From assembly GCF_030704535.1 (NCBI RefSeq), contig NC_081807.1:3079001-3143000 (forward strand): a stretch of DNA of 64,000 bases, given 5' to 3'. The notes beneath the pieces are model-generated. The model was not told the origin of the DNA. It saw only the letters and a list, made by a program, of their open reading frames with translations, and ran no database searches. The position numbers and the translations under genes are program-made. Position 1 is the first letter of the stretch. Each line of letters starts with the position of its first letter. Shown here one piece after another: positions 23,187 to 32,196 of this stretch. This DNA is from Vitis vinifera. Lineage: Eukaryota > Streptophyta > Magnoliopsida > Vitales > Vitaceae.

Positions 23187-23387
23187 TGAAGAATTCCTGA
23201 ACTCCTTTATTGATAATGAATCGGTACACACCATACACATATATATACACAAATGACTGAATAAGAAACAATCAATCTAGCTTAATTCTCTCCTAAAATT
23301 AGGAAACTAAATCATAAGGAAATATCCTAAATGATCTCTCCTTTTTTATTCCTAAATTAAAGTCCTAACTTTGGCATTATTTCAACA
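23187..23387 (-). repeat. 5' LTR of the Copia element
   Basis: The 201-bp partner of the LTR at 17899. It should contain the element's promoter, firing leftward. Confidence 0.96.
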
Positions 23388-23450
23388 AAAAGCAATCATG
23401 TAAACTTAGTTCTTCCCTAGCTTCATGACAGAAAACTAGAAAAAACATAC

Positions 23451-23650
23451 CTTAGGATACTTGTACTCAATTATGGATTCAATACTCTTGTCTACAAGTC
23501 CACAGATGTGACAAACAGAACCGATATCATCCTTTAGAACAAAAGAATGCTCACATTCTTCTCCACCTTCTTTTTGATCTTCTTCAGGATCTACTGCAAT
23601 GTCCTGAAGCAAGCAGTATAGTTTGAACCAAATATCAGAATCTTTGACAA
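23451..23650 (-). pseudogene. zinc-motif exon of the CHR35-like pseudogene
   Basis: The frame is open on the minus strand and ends at a good donor (CCTAAG|GTATGT, at 23451). It reads DSDIWFKLY, an acidic stretch, CEHSFVLKDDIGSVCHICGL and IESIIEYKYPK. The CxxC-containing segment before the ATPase domain is typical of DRD1/CHR35 proteins. This exon shows no lesion. The upstream border is uncertain: an acceptor-like cttcag at 23604-23609 would give 23451-23603, but upstream residues also look conserved. Confidence 0.75.
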
Positions 23651-23924
23651 GAATGGAATACTCAAATTTATATAGCAAAAAAATGATACAACAAAAATAT
23701 TATTCTGATACACAAAATATCAGAGTGACCCATCCAGTTCATTCTAGTAAGACTAATAGCAAATCATGAAATAATTTCTATAATTATCGAATTTGATCCT
23801 CAGAGTAACAAAAATCACATTTTCTAAAGGTAAATAATATTTTAGGCCATTTAAGCGTGAAAATCCATGAGGAATCTAGTGAAACCTTAATCATCAAAAG
23901 CAGTTTTTTTTTATAAGAAAAAAA

Positions 23925-24520
23925 AAAAAGAAAAGATCAACATTAGTGATAGTGTATAGGCAATCCCAGTGAATAGAAGAAAGTCGTGTTTTTAATGAAT
24001 TGGAGGTTCTTTGCCTCTCAAAGATGGGATCCTATTTCCATGTCTTTCATGAGACTCTTACAAATATTGAAATGCTGATATCTCATGTCATTTGATACCA
24101 ATCTCCTTCAACAAATGGTAAAGATTAAAATTGAACAATGTTGGTGATGACAGTGTAGCAATTCCGGTGACCAGTATGTAATGATAGTTCTGGTTGTCTT
24201 GACTCAATGAAACTTCCCCCCTTCCCCCAAGAAAGAACCAAATCCAACACCATCATACCCATGCAATAGCAAGCAAACCAAACCACAAATATCAAAGAAA
24301 AGATCAACATTAGAGGCAGTATTTTAGAAAATTCCAGTGAATGCTACAGAATGATAGTTAAGGTTTGATTGAAATGCTGATGTCTCCTACAGTACCACCA
24401 CACTGTATTAGCCTCATGCCAATGTTAAAGATAAAAAATATGAAAAAGTGATCCATGTCAGTAATAGTGATCTAGACAAGTCAGATGACTAGCATCCATT
24501 GATAATTCTGGTTTTAACAA
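23925..24520. repeat. degenerate tandem repeats of about 150-190 bp
   Basis: Related blocks start near 23935, 24128, 24303 and 24449. Each has a version of 'gatcaacattagtgatagtg...ccagtga', and two are followed by 'gaaatgctgatatctc'. The copies are diverged. They lie in an intron of the CHR35-like pseudogene. Confidence 0.55.
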
Positions 24521-25129
24521 ATAAAAAAAGAACAATTCAAGCAAATAGCTTGCATGTAGGTGCTCCCCTCAATGGTGGCTTGTCTAACTTGCATATATGG
24601 CTGAGGCAATATACCTCTGCATAAGTAGAATCAATTATCCAAAACAGGTATTGAGTGTGAAGAGGATGCAAAATCATTGACCGTCTTCTCTTACCCTGTG
24701 AATTGTTTGTGGAACTGTAAACTTTAGTGATACACCTTTTTAGGCTTCAGTTAGTGATGTCATAAAACCTCAAAGCATTTGTCAATGAGGTTTCTATCAA
24801 GGTTAGCATAATGTAAGAACAAATGGAATATGGAATAGTGTTTCCCTAGTGCTTGTTTCCTGCATTTGAAATGAGAGACGGAGGATTTTCAAAGGTATTG
24901 ATGGCTCTATTGTAAAATCTAAGCTAATCCTAGCAAACCATCTTGTTGCTTGGAATAGCCCAATTATGAATGAGAAAAACACTTCCACTGTTCATTTCTT
25001 AGATGCTTTGAAGTAGCACACCTTGTGAATCCAGAGACTTTAACCTTTTTTATTTACAATAAAATATTTATTATTAAAAATAAAAACATTTTCCAACGGG
25101 TCCCCCTCTTAATCAAACCTAAACCTAGC

Positions 25130-25448
25130 ACCCAAACCCCTCTTCCAAGGAGGTGGGGTTGGGAATTCTTAGGTAGGAAATCTGCTGCAACTTTATTGAA
25201 CCCAGAGGGTCCAATCAATGGAGCATGTCAGCATAAAAAAAAAATTCCTCACCTCCCATAGAAACTAGTAAAATATCATTTCTTTCCTCCAACACCCACT
25301 CAAAAAGTGTATGGACTTTGGCCTTAGGTCTAATTACCAAGGATTTTCTTATCTTTTTCAATCTCTTATCCACCCCAAACACACCCCACCCCAAACTCCT
25401 GCAGATTTTTAGGGAATATGCAACAACACAACTCCTCAAACCCATCAA
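25130..25448 (-). other. coding-like fragment, family unknown
   Basis: A minus-strand frame at 25448-25215 (SLGWGVFGVDKRLKKIRK, VHTLFEWVLEERNDIL) continues past one stop with sensible residues (LDPLGSIKLQQISYL). I do not recognise it. It sits among repeats in the pseudogene, so a transposon ORF piece or chance are both possible. Confidence 0.25.
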
Positions 25449-25828
25449 AGTTCATTCTTATGGGACCTTAATCCTATTTCCAAAATTTATACTACCAATC
25501 TAATCAATTACTAAATCATTTTCAACATGAAATCCAAACCCTAACTCACTTACAAGGAACTCAAAATTAAAATACCTTGGAAGATTTTACAGCCAAATCA
25601 AACTCTTGCCATAAATCTTCCAGACCACTATCTGTACTCATCATTTGATGATTTCCCTCATCAGTTGCCATATTATCTTCCACACCAACATACTCACTTT
25701 AATCCCTTCTCATTGCAATGGCAGCCATCAGACTTCCCTCTTCCACACCAACAAACAATCCTTCATCATTTCTCATTGAGATGCAGCCAGTGAATTCCCC
25801 TCTTCCACACTAAAGAAAGCTGTTTATG

Positions 25829-25841
25829 CTATCTATCAAAA
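25829..25841. mobile_element. 13-bp retro-insertion ending in TATC-A
   Basis: The insert ctatctatcaaaa is flanked by exact 15-bp direct repeats (agaaagctgtttatg at 25814-25828 and 25842-25856). The structure is the same as at 5912 but with almost no element sequence. Confidence 0.6.
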
Positions 25842-26350
25842 AGAAAGCTGTTTATGTTTCTCATTTCAATGGCCAATTCAGACTTCCCTAAGTCCTCTTC
25901 TTCTTATGGGGCTATACTCTAAACATAATTTCTAACCTAGATATGGTAATCAATAATGGGATTATTAATTTATTTCAATTAAACCCTTTTTACCCATAAA
26001 AAAAAATAATGAGATTATTAATAGTATAAATATTAAATTTAAACAATCACTTAGATGGAAATTTTTTCTATTAGTAAAATATTGTTCATTAATCACAATG
26101 AATCAGATACTAATAAAACTATGCAAGAAAGAAAATATATTTAATAAAACTAACCTCATTATGGTAATAAAGTAATCATATGGAAAGATTATAAAAGTTA
26201 AATTGCAACAATAAATTACATCCAAAGAAGAATTTGCACCCAAGAATACATAGCATTTGCCAAACCACTATAAGACTACCAATGATCACATTACTCGTGT
26301 TTTTTTAAAAGTATTACAGTCTTCTTTTATGCTTTATCGTCAAAGTTTGG

Positions 26351-26358
26351 TCTATCAA
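26351..26358. mobile_element. 8-bp insertion with TATC-A signature
   Basis: tctatcaa lies between two copies of aaagtttgg (26342-26350 and 26359-26367). It is the shortest of the series and could be chance, but the TATC-A end matches the others. Confidence 0.4.
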
Positions 26359-26375
26359 AAAGTTTGGGCTCTATT

Positions 26376-26477
26376 TTTATTTTTTATTTTTTTTACAAAA
26401 ACAAAATATGTATTAAATATGATGATAGTTACAAGAGAAGGATGAGGAATCCTCCCCAAAAATACAAAAACTAATAA
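26376..26477 (-). mobile_element. LINE 3' tail fragment
   Basis: A poly(T)-rich start is followed by sequence whose reverse complement (attcctcatccttctc...tatttaata) matches the plus-strand tail at 61.5-61.7 kb. Near-identical flanks (agtttgggctctatt at 26361-26375, agtatgggccctatt at 26478-26492) look like a target duplication. The insertion is therefore about 100 bp and 5'-truncated. Confidence 0.65.
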
Positions 26478-26754
26478 AGTATGGGCCCTATTGCCTATTA
26501 AAAGAAATTTAGATTGCATTTTAAGAGATGGGGCAAAATTGCTTTATCTTTGGGTTCTCCCAACAAGTCAAATATGGATGCCTAAGCCTTCAAACATCTG
26601 TTTATTTTCAATCAAGAATATTCACTCAGATTAGTTGTGCAATTGAGAAAATAATTCTGGCAACTGGTAACTTTTCTTAAGGGTCAAGACATGAATTACT
26701 ACAAAGCTTGTGTCATTTTTTTCTTTATTTAAGAGAAAAGAGATCATTTTTATT

Positions 26755-27420
26755 TTTATTTTGATAGGTAAATTAAGAGAATATATAAAAACCGCTTGGA
26801 AAATGGCACATCAAAGTACACACAAAGTATACAAGTAAGGCCAAAAGGCAAGAAGGAGAGATAAGGTAAAAGCAAATACCAACCACCAAACAATAACCAA
26901 CCCCCTACACCCCTACAAAGCTGGACTGCCCCCAGCAGGTACTCCCCAAACCTAGACCAACTGAAACACCTTCAAACCTGGAATTCTGGAAAGAACACAA
27001 TCTTCCCCCTAAGCAAGTCTGCAGCCAAAATCCCTCAACCAAACTGAGATCAAAAAAGCAACCTCACATAATGAGAGCTAAATCCCCACTGCTCCTCCCT
27101 CTTCCCCTGATTGTCAAAGGAGAACTATTGTAATTAACCAAGCATTCTAGTTTCTCAAAACAGGATGATGGTAAAGGTTTCCTCTTTCCCTGAGGCCTTA
27201 ACACCATGCCCTTTCCTTGCTTCCATTTTCCTCAGACAGAAGCTAATCTCCTTTTGAAATCCTGCAACTGCCATCCCCACAAAGCTATTGAAATTGGACA
27301 ACTTCCTGAAAAGGCTGTCAGAAATAAACTCCTCCCCCACCAAATCGCAATTGGACTCCATGGCCTTAGAGGGCTCCATCACCTCATCCTTGACCACCAT
27401 CTCCTTACATGAAGATGGAT
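26755..27420 (-). mobile_element. LINE fragment with ORF1-end-like coding
   Basis: Plus-strand gataggtaaatt after a T-rich run marks a LINE-type 3' tail. The minus strand reads a coding-like stretch (EFISDSLFRKLSNFNSFVG, GFQKEISFCLRKMEARKG) and then SCFEKLECLVNYNSS before stops. I associate this with the region just before the endonuclease in plant LINEs. That link is from memory of the family and needs a search. Confidence 0.55.
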
Positions 27421-27423
27421 GTC

Positions 27424-27660
27424 AGACACCTCCTAAATTCTTAAAATGAGATAACTGAAAAGTAATTGAATGTGAAGGAAGGGAAAACAATGAAGTTCAG
27501 AAGCCTTGAGAGAGAAAAGATAAATGGTTATATCAAAGAACAAATTTTTGCCAACACATCCACAGTTTGCCTAGACCTCCTAAATTCTTAAAACAAGATA
27601 TCTGAAAAGTAGTTGAAGGTGAAGGAAGGGAAAACAATGAAGTTCAGGAGCACAAGCACA
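27424..27660. repeat. direct repeat of about 85 bp
   Basis: The block cctcctaaattcttaaaa...gaaggaagggaaaacaatgaagttcag occurs at about 27428-27500 and 27577-27650 with few differences. It is probably a local tandem duplication in an intron of the pseudogene. Confidence 0.75.
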
Positions 27661-27742
27661 TGCTGCTGAGTTCAAACCAATTTGAAATGCACACACTCGC
27701 AAATATGCAATGCCAAAGTCACAAATGCAGGAAAAAACTTAC

Positions 27743-28302
27743 CGCTGGATCATTTGTAAGAAGTCCAACAGACAGTTTCCTCAAGATAACTTCCTGATAC
27801 AGGTACAAAGTCCAAGCAGCCTACTGTGGGAGATGAGAGGCTTTATGATCTCCACTGTCTTCATCTTTTGAATCATTAATCACAACAGGTAATAGTGCAT
27901 CTGTTACCACTCCCACTGCTAACACATGATTAACAACTCAATCATTCTTCAGATCAATAGCATCTTCATGTGCCAGATGAGAGGCCTGTCCATTCATTCG
28001 GTTTGAAGCCCCTTTGCTCTGCTTCTTTCCCAATCTGAGCACATAAAGGGAAGTGAAACATACATTACAAAATAGGGGTGAAGCATTTGCATCTTCCGAG
28101 CACAGAGGACCTCTATTTCTTTAGCCTTGGTTCGAAAGTTCGCAGTATCTAAACTTTCTAGTAAATCGTGAATGGCAAATGGATCAGAATAATCAACAAC
28201 ATTTAAGGTGGCCTTTTGTTGCATCTGTTCTGGTTTGCAATGCATAGTTTCACCAATCCACATCCTTTTAGGTTTCATGGGGTACATCTCCGTTTTCAAC
28301 AT
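27743..28302 (-). pseudogene. N-terminal exon of the CHR35-like pseudogene
   Basis: The reading starts near a Met at 28302 (YPMKPKRMWIGETMHC) and continues VVDYSDPFAIHDLLESLD, KAKEIEVLCARKMQMLHP. A frameshift near 28020 moves the frame to GKKQSKGASNRMNGQ, and an in-frame TGA follows (DLKND, stop, VVNH). Later come VVINDSKDEDSGD and LYLYQEVILRKLSVGLLTND before a donor at 27742. These N-terminal motifs fit plant DRD1/CHR35 proteins. The lesions make this exon untranslatable as a unit. Confidence 0.75.
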
Positions 28303-30909
28303 GAAAAGTCATATTCAGACCTTAAAATATGATCAATCACATTCATAGACAAGATAAAACAGCTGAACAGTCCAGACAACCACACAGTTCAGAAAACCAT
28401 CTATGCTAACTTCAAGCACTTTAAAACACAAACAAGAAAAGGAATGGTAATATGATTCAAGAGCATCAAATAAAATTTCATTCAGAATAAAGGTGGCAAC
28501 ATGGAAATTGACAAAATCAACAATTCAATCAATTACAACAACCACAACATCACTTTTGTAGGTAAAACTTCTAGGATTTCTAGGAGTGAAACAGATAATA
28601 TAAGAGGTTCATCATAGGGACCCACTTTTGGGTAGCCTATCAAAATTGACATAAGGCTTGCTTGGGTCAATCTTGGTGATTCCTTTTTTCCTTTCCTCTT
28701 TTTTTGATAGATCATTTTGACCATTCAGCATAATTATGAAAAGAAAACGTAAGTCATAGAAGTAACAGAAGAAAAAGTATGCTTCAGTAACAGAATTTCG
28801 CCAGCATAAAAACTTAGCTGCTTAATACACCTTGGAAAATGTGACATATACTACCACATTTTAATGCCTGGCACTCTCCATCAGGATCAAAACTTAAAAT
28901 GTGGTTAACAAGAAACCAAGGTCCTCCTTTTTTCCCCTTTCAAAAATGTCCTCTTTCTTCATTAAGCAAATATCAGATTATTAGTACTTGAAAACATGTA
29001 TGAAATGCACATAAGCAAAAACAATGTACATAGACTAAATTATAAAAAAAAATGCATGAACAAAATGTAAATAATAAGAAAGATATGAAATGAATGTGAA
29101 AAGAGGAACGAAAGCTTGGAACAAAGACATGATAGAAAAGAGAATAACAGCAGGATTGTAGAGCGCAAAGTTCACTGGAATTGGATGGGTTACCATAATT
29201 GCTCAACCAATCATCAATTATTGGCTCCAACACTGTACAAATCAAGGGGAACAAAATGACATAGTTCATTATTTCATGAAAGAAATGTAAAGCATTTTCT
29301 AATAAAAAGAATGACCTATGAACAAATTATGTTTCCATCATGGATGACTAAATCCTAATGCTCCATTTGATTTCCAGTAAAATGTAACAAAGAAAAATAA
29401 TTAAAGTTTTGGATCTTCATCTTGGCACTGTTCAAAATTCTAAAAAACAAAATTCTTCACACAATTGAGCTTACATAAGTTATTTGACCTATTTTACATA
29501 AGCTTTTCCTTTTTCTCCTGAAACAAAAATAAAAAAATAAAAAATATATCTTCAATTTTTTTAGGTAATAAAATAAAATAAAAATGAAGATATGTTTTTT
29601 ATTTTTTATTTTTGTTTCAGGAGAAAAATATCTTCATTTTTATTTCCTCTAGTTTAATGATGTTAATGATTTTAGTCTAAAAATGCAGACATTTCATTGA
29701 AACAGAAATTATTCTAAACAAATTAGAATCTAATCCAAAGTGCTAAACCATAACTCGCTAAATGGTTCTAAAAGAAAAAAAAAAAAAAAGAGGTGGCAGC
29801 AAGGAAAACAAATTAAAATTTTTAATTTTAGATTCACCAATTGTTCACAAGCCTAGCTTGCTCATTTGAAAGCTGATATATTCATTTTTATTTTTTTTGG
29901 AAATCAGTAGAAAAGAGACCACAAGATTCAAAATCATCTTTTCCTATTTTTCTTTTCCTTCTTCCATTTAAATACAAAAATGCTAGCACTTCACAAAAAG
30001 TGATACTAAAAATGTCCACATCTTGATCTTACTGTAGCTAATCATTTCAGTACAAAATGCTAATACTTTTACTAAAAAATTTACACTAAATAAATTGTAA
30101 TTCAGTCATGGATAGTTCAACCCTAATTTTGTGTTTGATTGTCACAAAAACATATGCAGACGAAGAAAACTAAAATCTTTGGTTCCTAGATTATTTGTTG
30201 TTAACATTCCTAGAAAACAAACTCTCAACTCAACTGAACCATCAAGCTTAGATCAAATTGAACACTTTATTTTCTTGGACATCACAGAACAAGAACCAGA
30301 AGGCTCAAAATCCTCTTGTTTTTCTATTCCCTTGCCGTCATTCCAACACAATATCGCTAACACTTTCTACCAAACAGTGATCTGGATCGTGTATTACCAA
30401 ATCCTAACGCTCTGTACGTATCTAATAAAATACAGGAAGAAAAATGAGTTCAAACTCTTTCAGTCCTTACTCAACGCCATTCAGAACCCTAAAACAACCG
30501 AGAAAATTGGAGGAAAAAAAAAAAAAAAAAAAACTGAACTTAATTCAACAACTTTACTATGTAAACTCCAGTTTTCGTTCTCTTTTTCTTTCAAACTAGA
30601 ACAAGAGACGTGAAAAAAAAGAGCGAAAACGCAATCTTCCTTCCGCTCCATTTTCTCGACAAACAAACAGTGAGTTAAGATCAGAAAAAAAAAAAAAAAA
30701 AAACATAGAGGATTCCTACATTTAACGATTTGAAGGTAAAACATAGAAGAATGTGGCTTACATTACTTCAAAGGACCACCGATCGTTGTCACTTGTCCCT
30801 CTGAAGATCAAGAGAGAGGGAGAGGATGTATCATGTACACAGCGTGCTCTCGGTTGATACAGAAAGGAAACAGGCAGAGAAACATACACTGTCGAAACTT
30901 GTGTGTATA
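28303..30909. other. upstream flank of the CHR35-like pseudogene
   Basis: No gene seen. Long A or T runs (30513-30532, 30684-30703) may be old retro-insertion tails. The promoter of the former CHR35-like gene would lie here. A short perfect hairpin at 29510-29629 is listed separately. Confidence 0.4.
29510..29629. repeat. 120-bp hairpin
   Basis: Arms of about 48 bp (tttttctcctgaaacaaaaa and its exact reverse complement at 29610-29629) pair almost perfectly around a loop of about 25 bp. This could be a tiny foldback MITE or a small-RNA precursor-like inverted repeat. Confidence 0.75.
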
Positions 30910-32196
30910 TTACTTGGGATTTTTGACAAGAGTACAACGATTTCAAAAAATAATTTCTAAATTATCGTGGTAGGAAAAATAGTTTCAAATCAATCGTAGT
31001 TTTGTTCATAAGAAAAAGAACTTATAAGTGAAAAACTCGTCAATTCAAAAGACGATTTAAAAAAAAAACTAAAAAATAAAAAATTTAAGAACCGAGAAAT
31101 TGACTCTTTAAGAAACGATTTTAAAAATAAAATATAAAAAATAAAAAATAAAACAAGTGAGAAATCGTTTCTTAAAGAGACGATTTCCACAAAAAAATAT
31201 ATGTGTGAGGAATTCTCACTTCAAAAAAAAAAACTTTCAAAAATCTATAATATAATTATTATAAATATATATTATAAAATTAATTAATTTTATTTACTAA
31301 ATTTAATATATAAATAACATATTAAATTTAATATAAGATAAATAATCTATTATTTTTTTCTCTTACTTTGGAATTTAAAAAAAAAACTATTATCAATTTA
31401 TATAAAAAATAAGTTTTAAAAACAATTGTTATTAATTTATTAAATAATTATTTAGTATATTATTTAAAAAAAGAAGCCCAAGTCAAAGAGACTATTTCAC
31501 ACCACCAAATTCTCACTTCAAACAAAAAAAAAACCTTCAAAAATCCATTTTTTTCTCTTACTAAATTTAATATGGTTTTTTTTTTTTTTTTATGTTTGAA
31601 GTGAGAAATTCTCACTTTTAAAGGTGGTGTGGAATCGTCCCTTCAAGAGACGATTCCCATTTGGGATTTTTTTTAAATAATATATTAAATAATTATTTAA
31701 TAAATTAATAACAATTGTTTTTAAAATTCATTTTTCACATAAATTAATAATAGTTTTTTTTAATTCTAAAGTATGAGAAAAAAATAATAGATTATTTATC
31801 TTATATTAAATTTAGTAAATAAAATTAATTAATTTTATAATATATATTTATAATAATTGTATTATTGTATAAATAGAATAAAGAATGAAAAAGGGATTTT
31901 TGAAGGTTTTTTTTTTTTTTGAAGTGAGAATTTCTCACTTTTAAAAGTATGGAAATCTTCTCTTTTTTTATTTTAAGTGAGAATTTATCTCTCTCTCTCT
32001 CTCACACACACACATATATATATATATATATTCACTTTTTTTTTTTTTAAATTGTCTTTTGAAGAGACGATTTTTCACTTACAAGTTATTTTCTTTTTCC
32101 TATTTTGACAAAACTACAATAGATTTTGAATTATTTTGCCATAATTTATAAATTATTTTTTAAAACTATCGTACTTTTATCAAAAATCCATATTAC
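30910..32196. repeat. 1.29-kb near-perfect inverted repeat (foldback)
   Basis: Two arms of about 630 bp meet near 31560. Blocks pairing in order from outside to inside: gggatttttgacaagagtac with gtacttttatcaaaaatcca; the gtagttttgt and aaagacgattt region; taaaattaattaattttat; taagataaataatctatta; aacaattgttattaattta; and ccaccaaattctcacttca with its partner at about 31600. The interior is over 80% AT and has no frame. Motifs such as 'aagagacgatt' and 'gtgagaaattctcac' recur within each arm. It is most likely a foldback transposon, and transcription across it would yield a long double-stranded RNA. Confidence 0.85.
31991..32032. repeat. compound (TC)n(CA)n(TA)n microsatellite
   Basis: Three adjoining dinucleotide runs lie in the right arm of the foldback with no counterpart in the left arm, so they expanded after the foldback formed. 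Confidence 0.85.

Larger units (their letters stand above)
17899..23387 (-). mobile_element. complete Ty1/Copia LTR retrotransposon
   Basis: The element is 5,489 bp in minus orientation, with 201-bp LTRs, a primer-binding site, a leader, one long gag-pol frame and a polypurine tract. The host sequence aaaag is duplicated exactly on both sides (17894-17898 and 23388-23392). The LTRs differ at a single base by eye, so insertion was recent. The frame is uninterrupted, so the element may still be competent. It landed in the large intron of the already recognisable CHR35-like pseudogene. Domain order (protease, integrase, RT, RNase H) defines Copia. The short LTRs and RE1-like sequence suggest the Ale or a related lineage, which needs phylogeny. 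Confidence 0.97.
11160..28302 (-). pseudogene. CHR35: DRD1/CHR35-like SNF2 chromatin remodeller, broken and transposon-filled
   Basis: Minus-strand pieces at 28302-27743, about 23650-23451 and 12239-11160 read in the order expected for the CHR35/DRD1 branch of SNF2 ATPases, plant factors that open chromatin for RNA-directed DNA methylation. The junction YPK|VKRS between the second and third pieces has correct splice signals, so the 11.2 kb between them (12240-23450) was an intron. The gene is dead or badly damaged. The first piece has a frameshift and in-frame stops, the ATPase piece has at least three frameshifts, and the whole helicase C-terminal domain is missing. Expected exons between 23.7 and 27.7 kb were not found. 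Assignment to DRD1/CHR35 rather than CLASSY is from recognised motifs, not alignment. Confidence 0.8.

Noticed and set aside
26007..26023. Another short insertion, with taatgggattattaat/taatgagattattaat flanks
   Set aside because: The flanks are low-complexity AT sequence and the 37-bp insert ends in cataaaaaaaaa, not TATC-A, so chance cannot be excluded.
30481..30744. Minus-strand frame rich in F and L near 30.6 kb as a first exon of the DRD1-like gene
   Set aside because: Its composition comes from poly(A/T) runs and it has no match to the expected N-terminus.
31200..31950. Inverted repeat as a terminator or CRISPR-like array
   Set aside because: This is plant nuclear DNA. The arms are hundreds of bases long with no spacers, so a foldback element explains it better.
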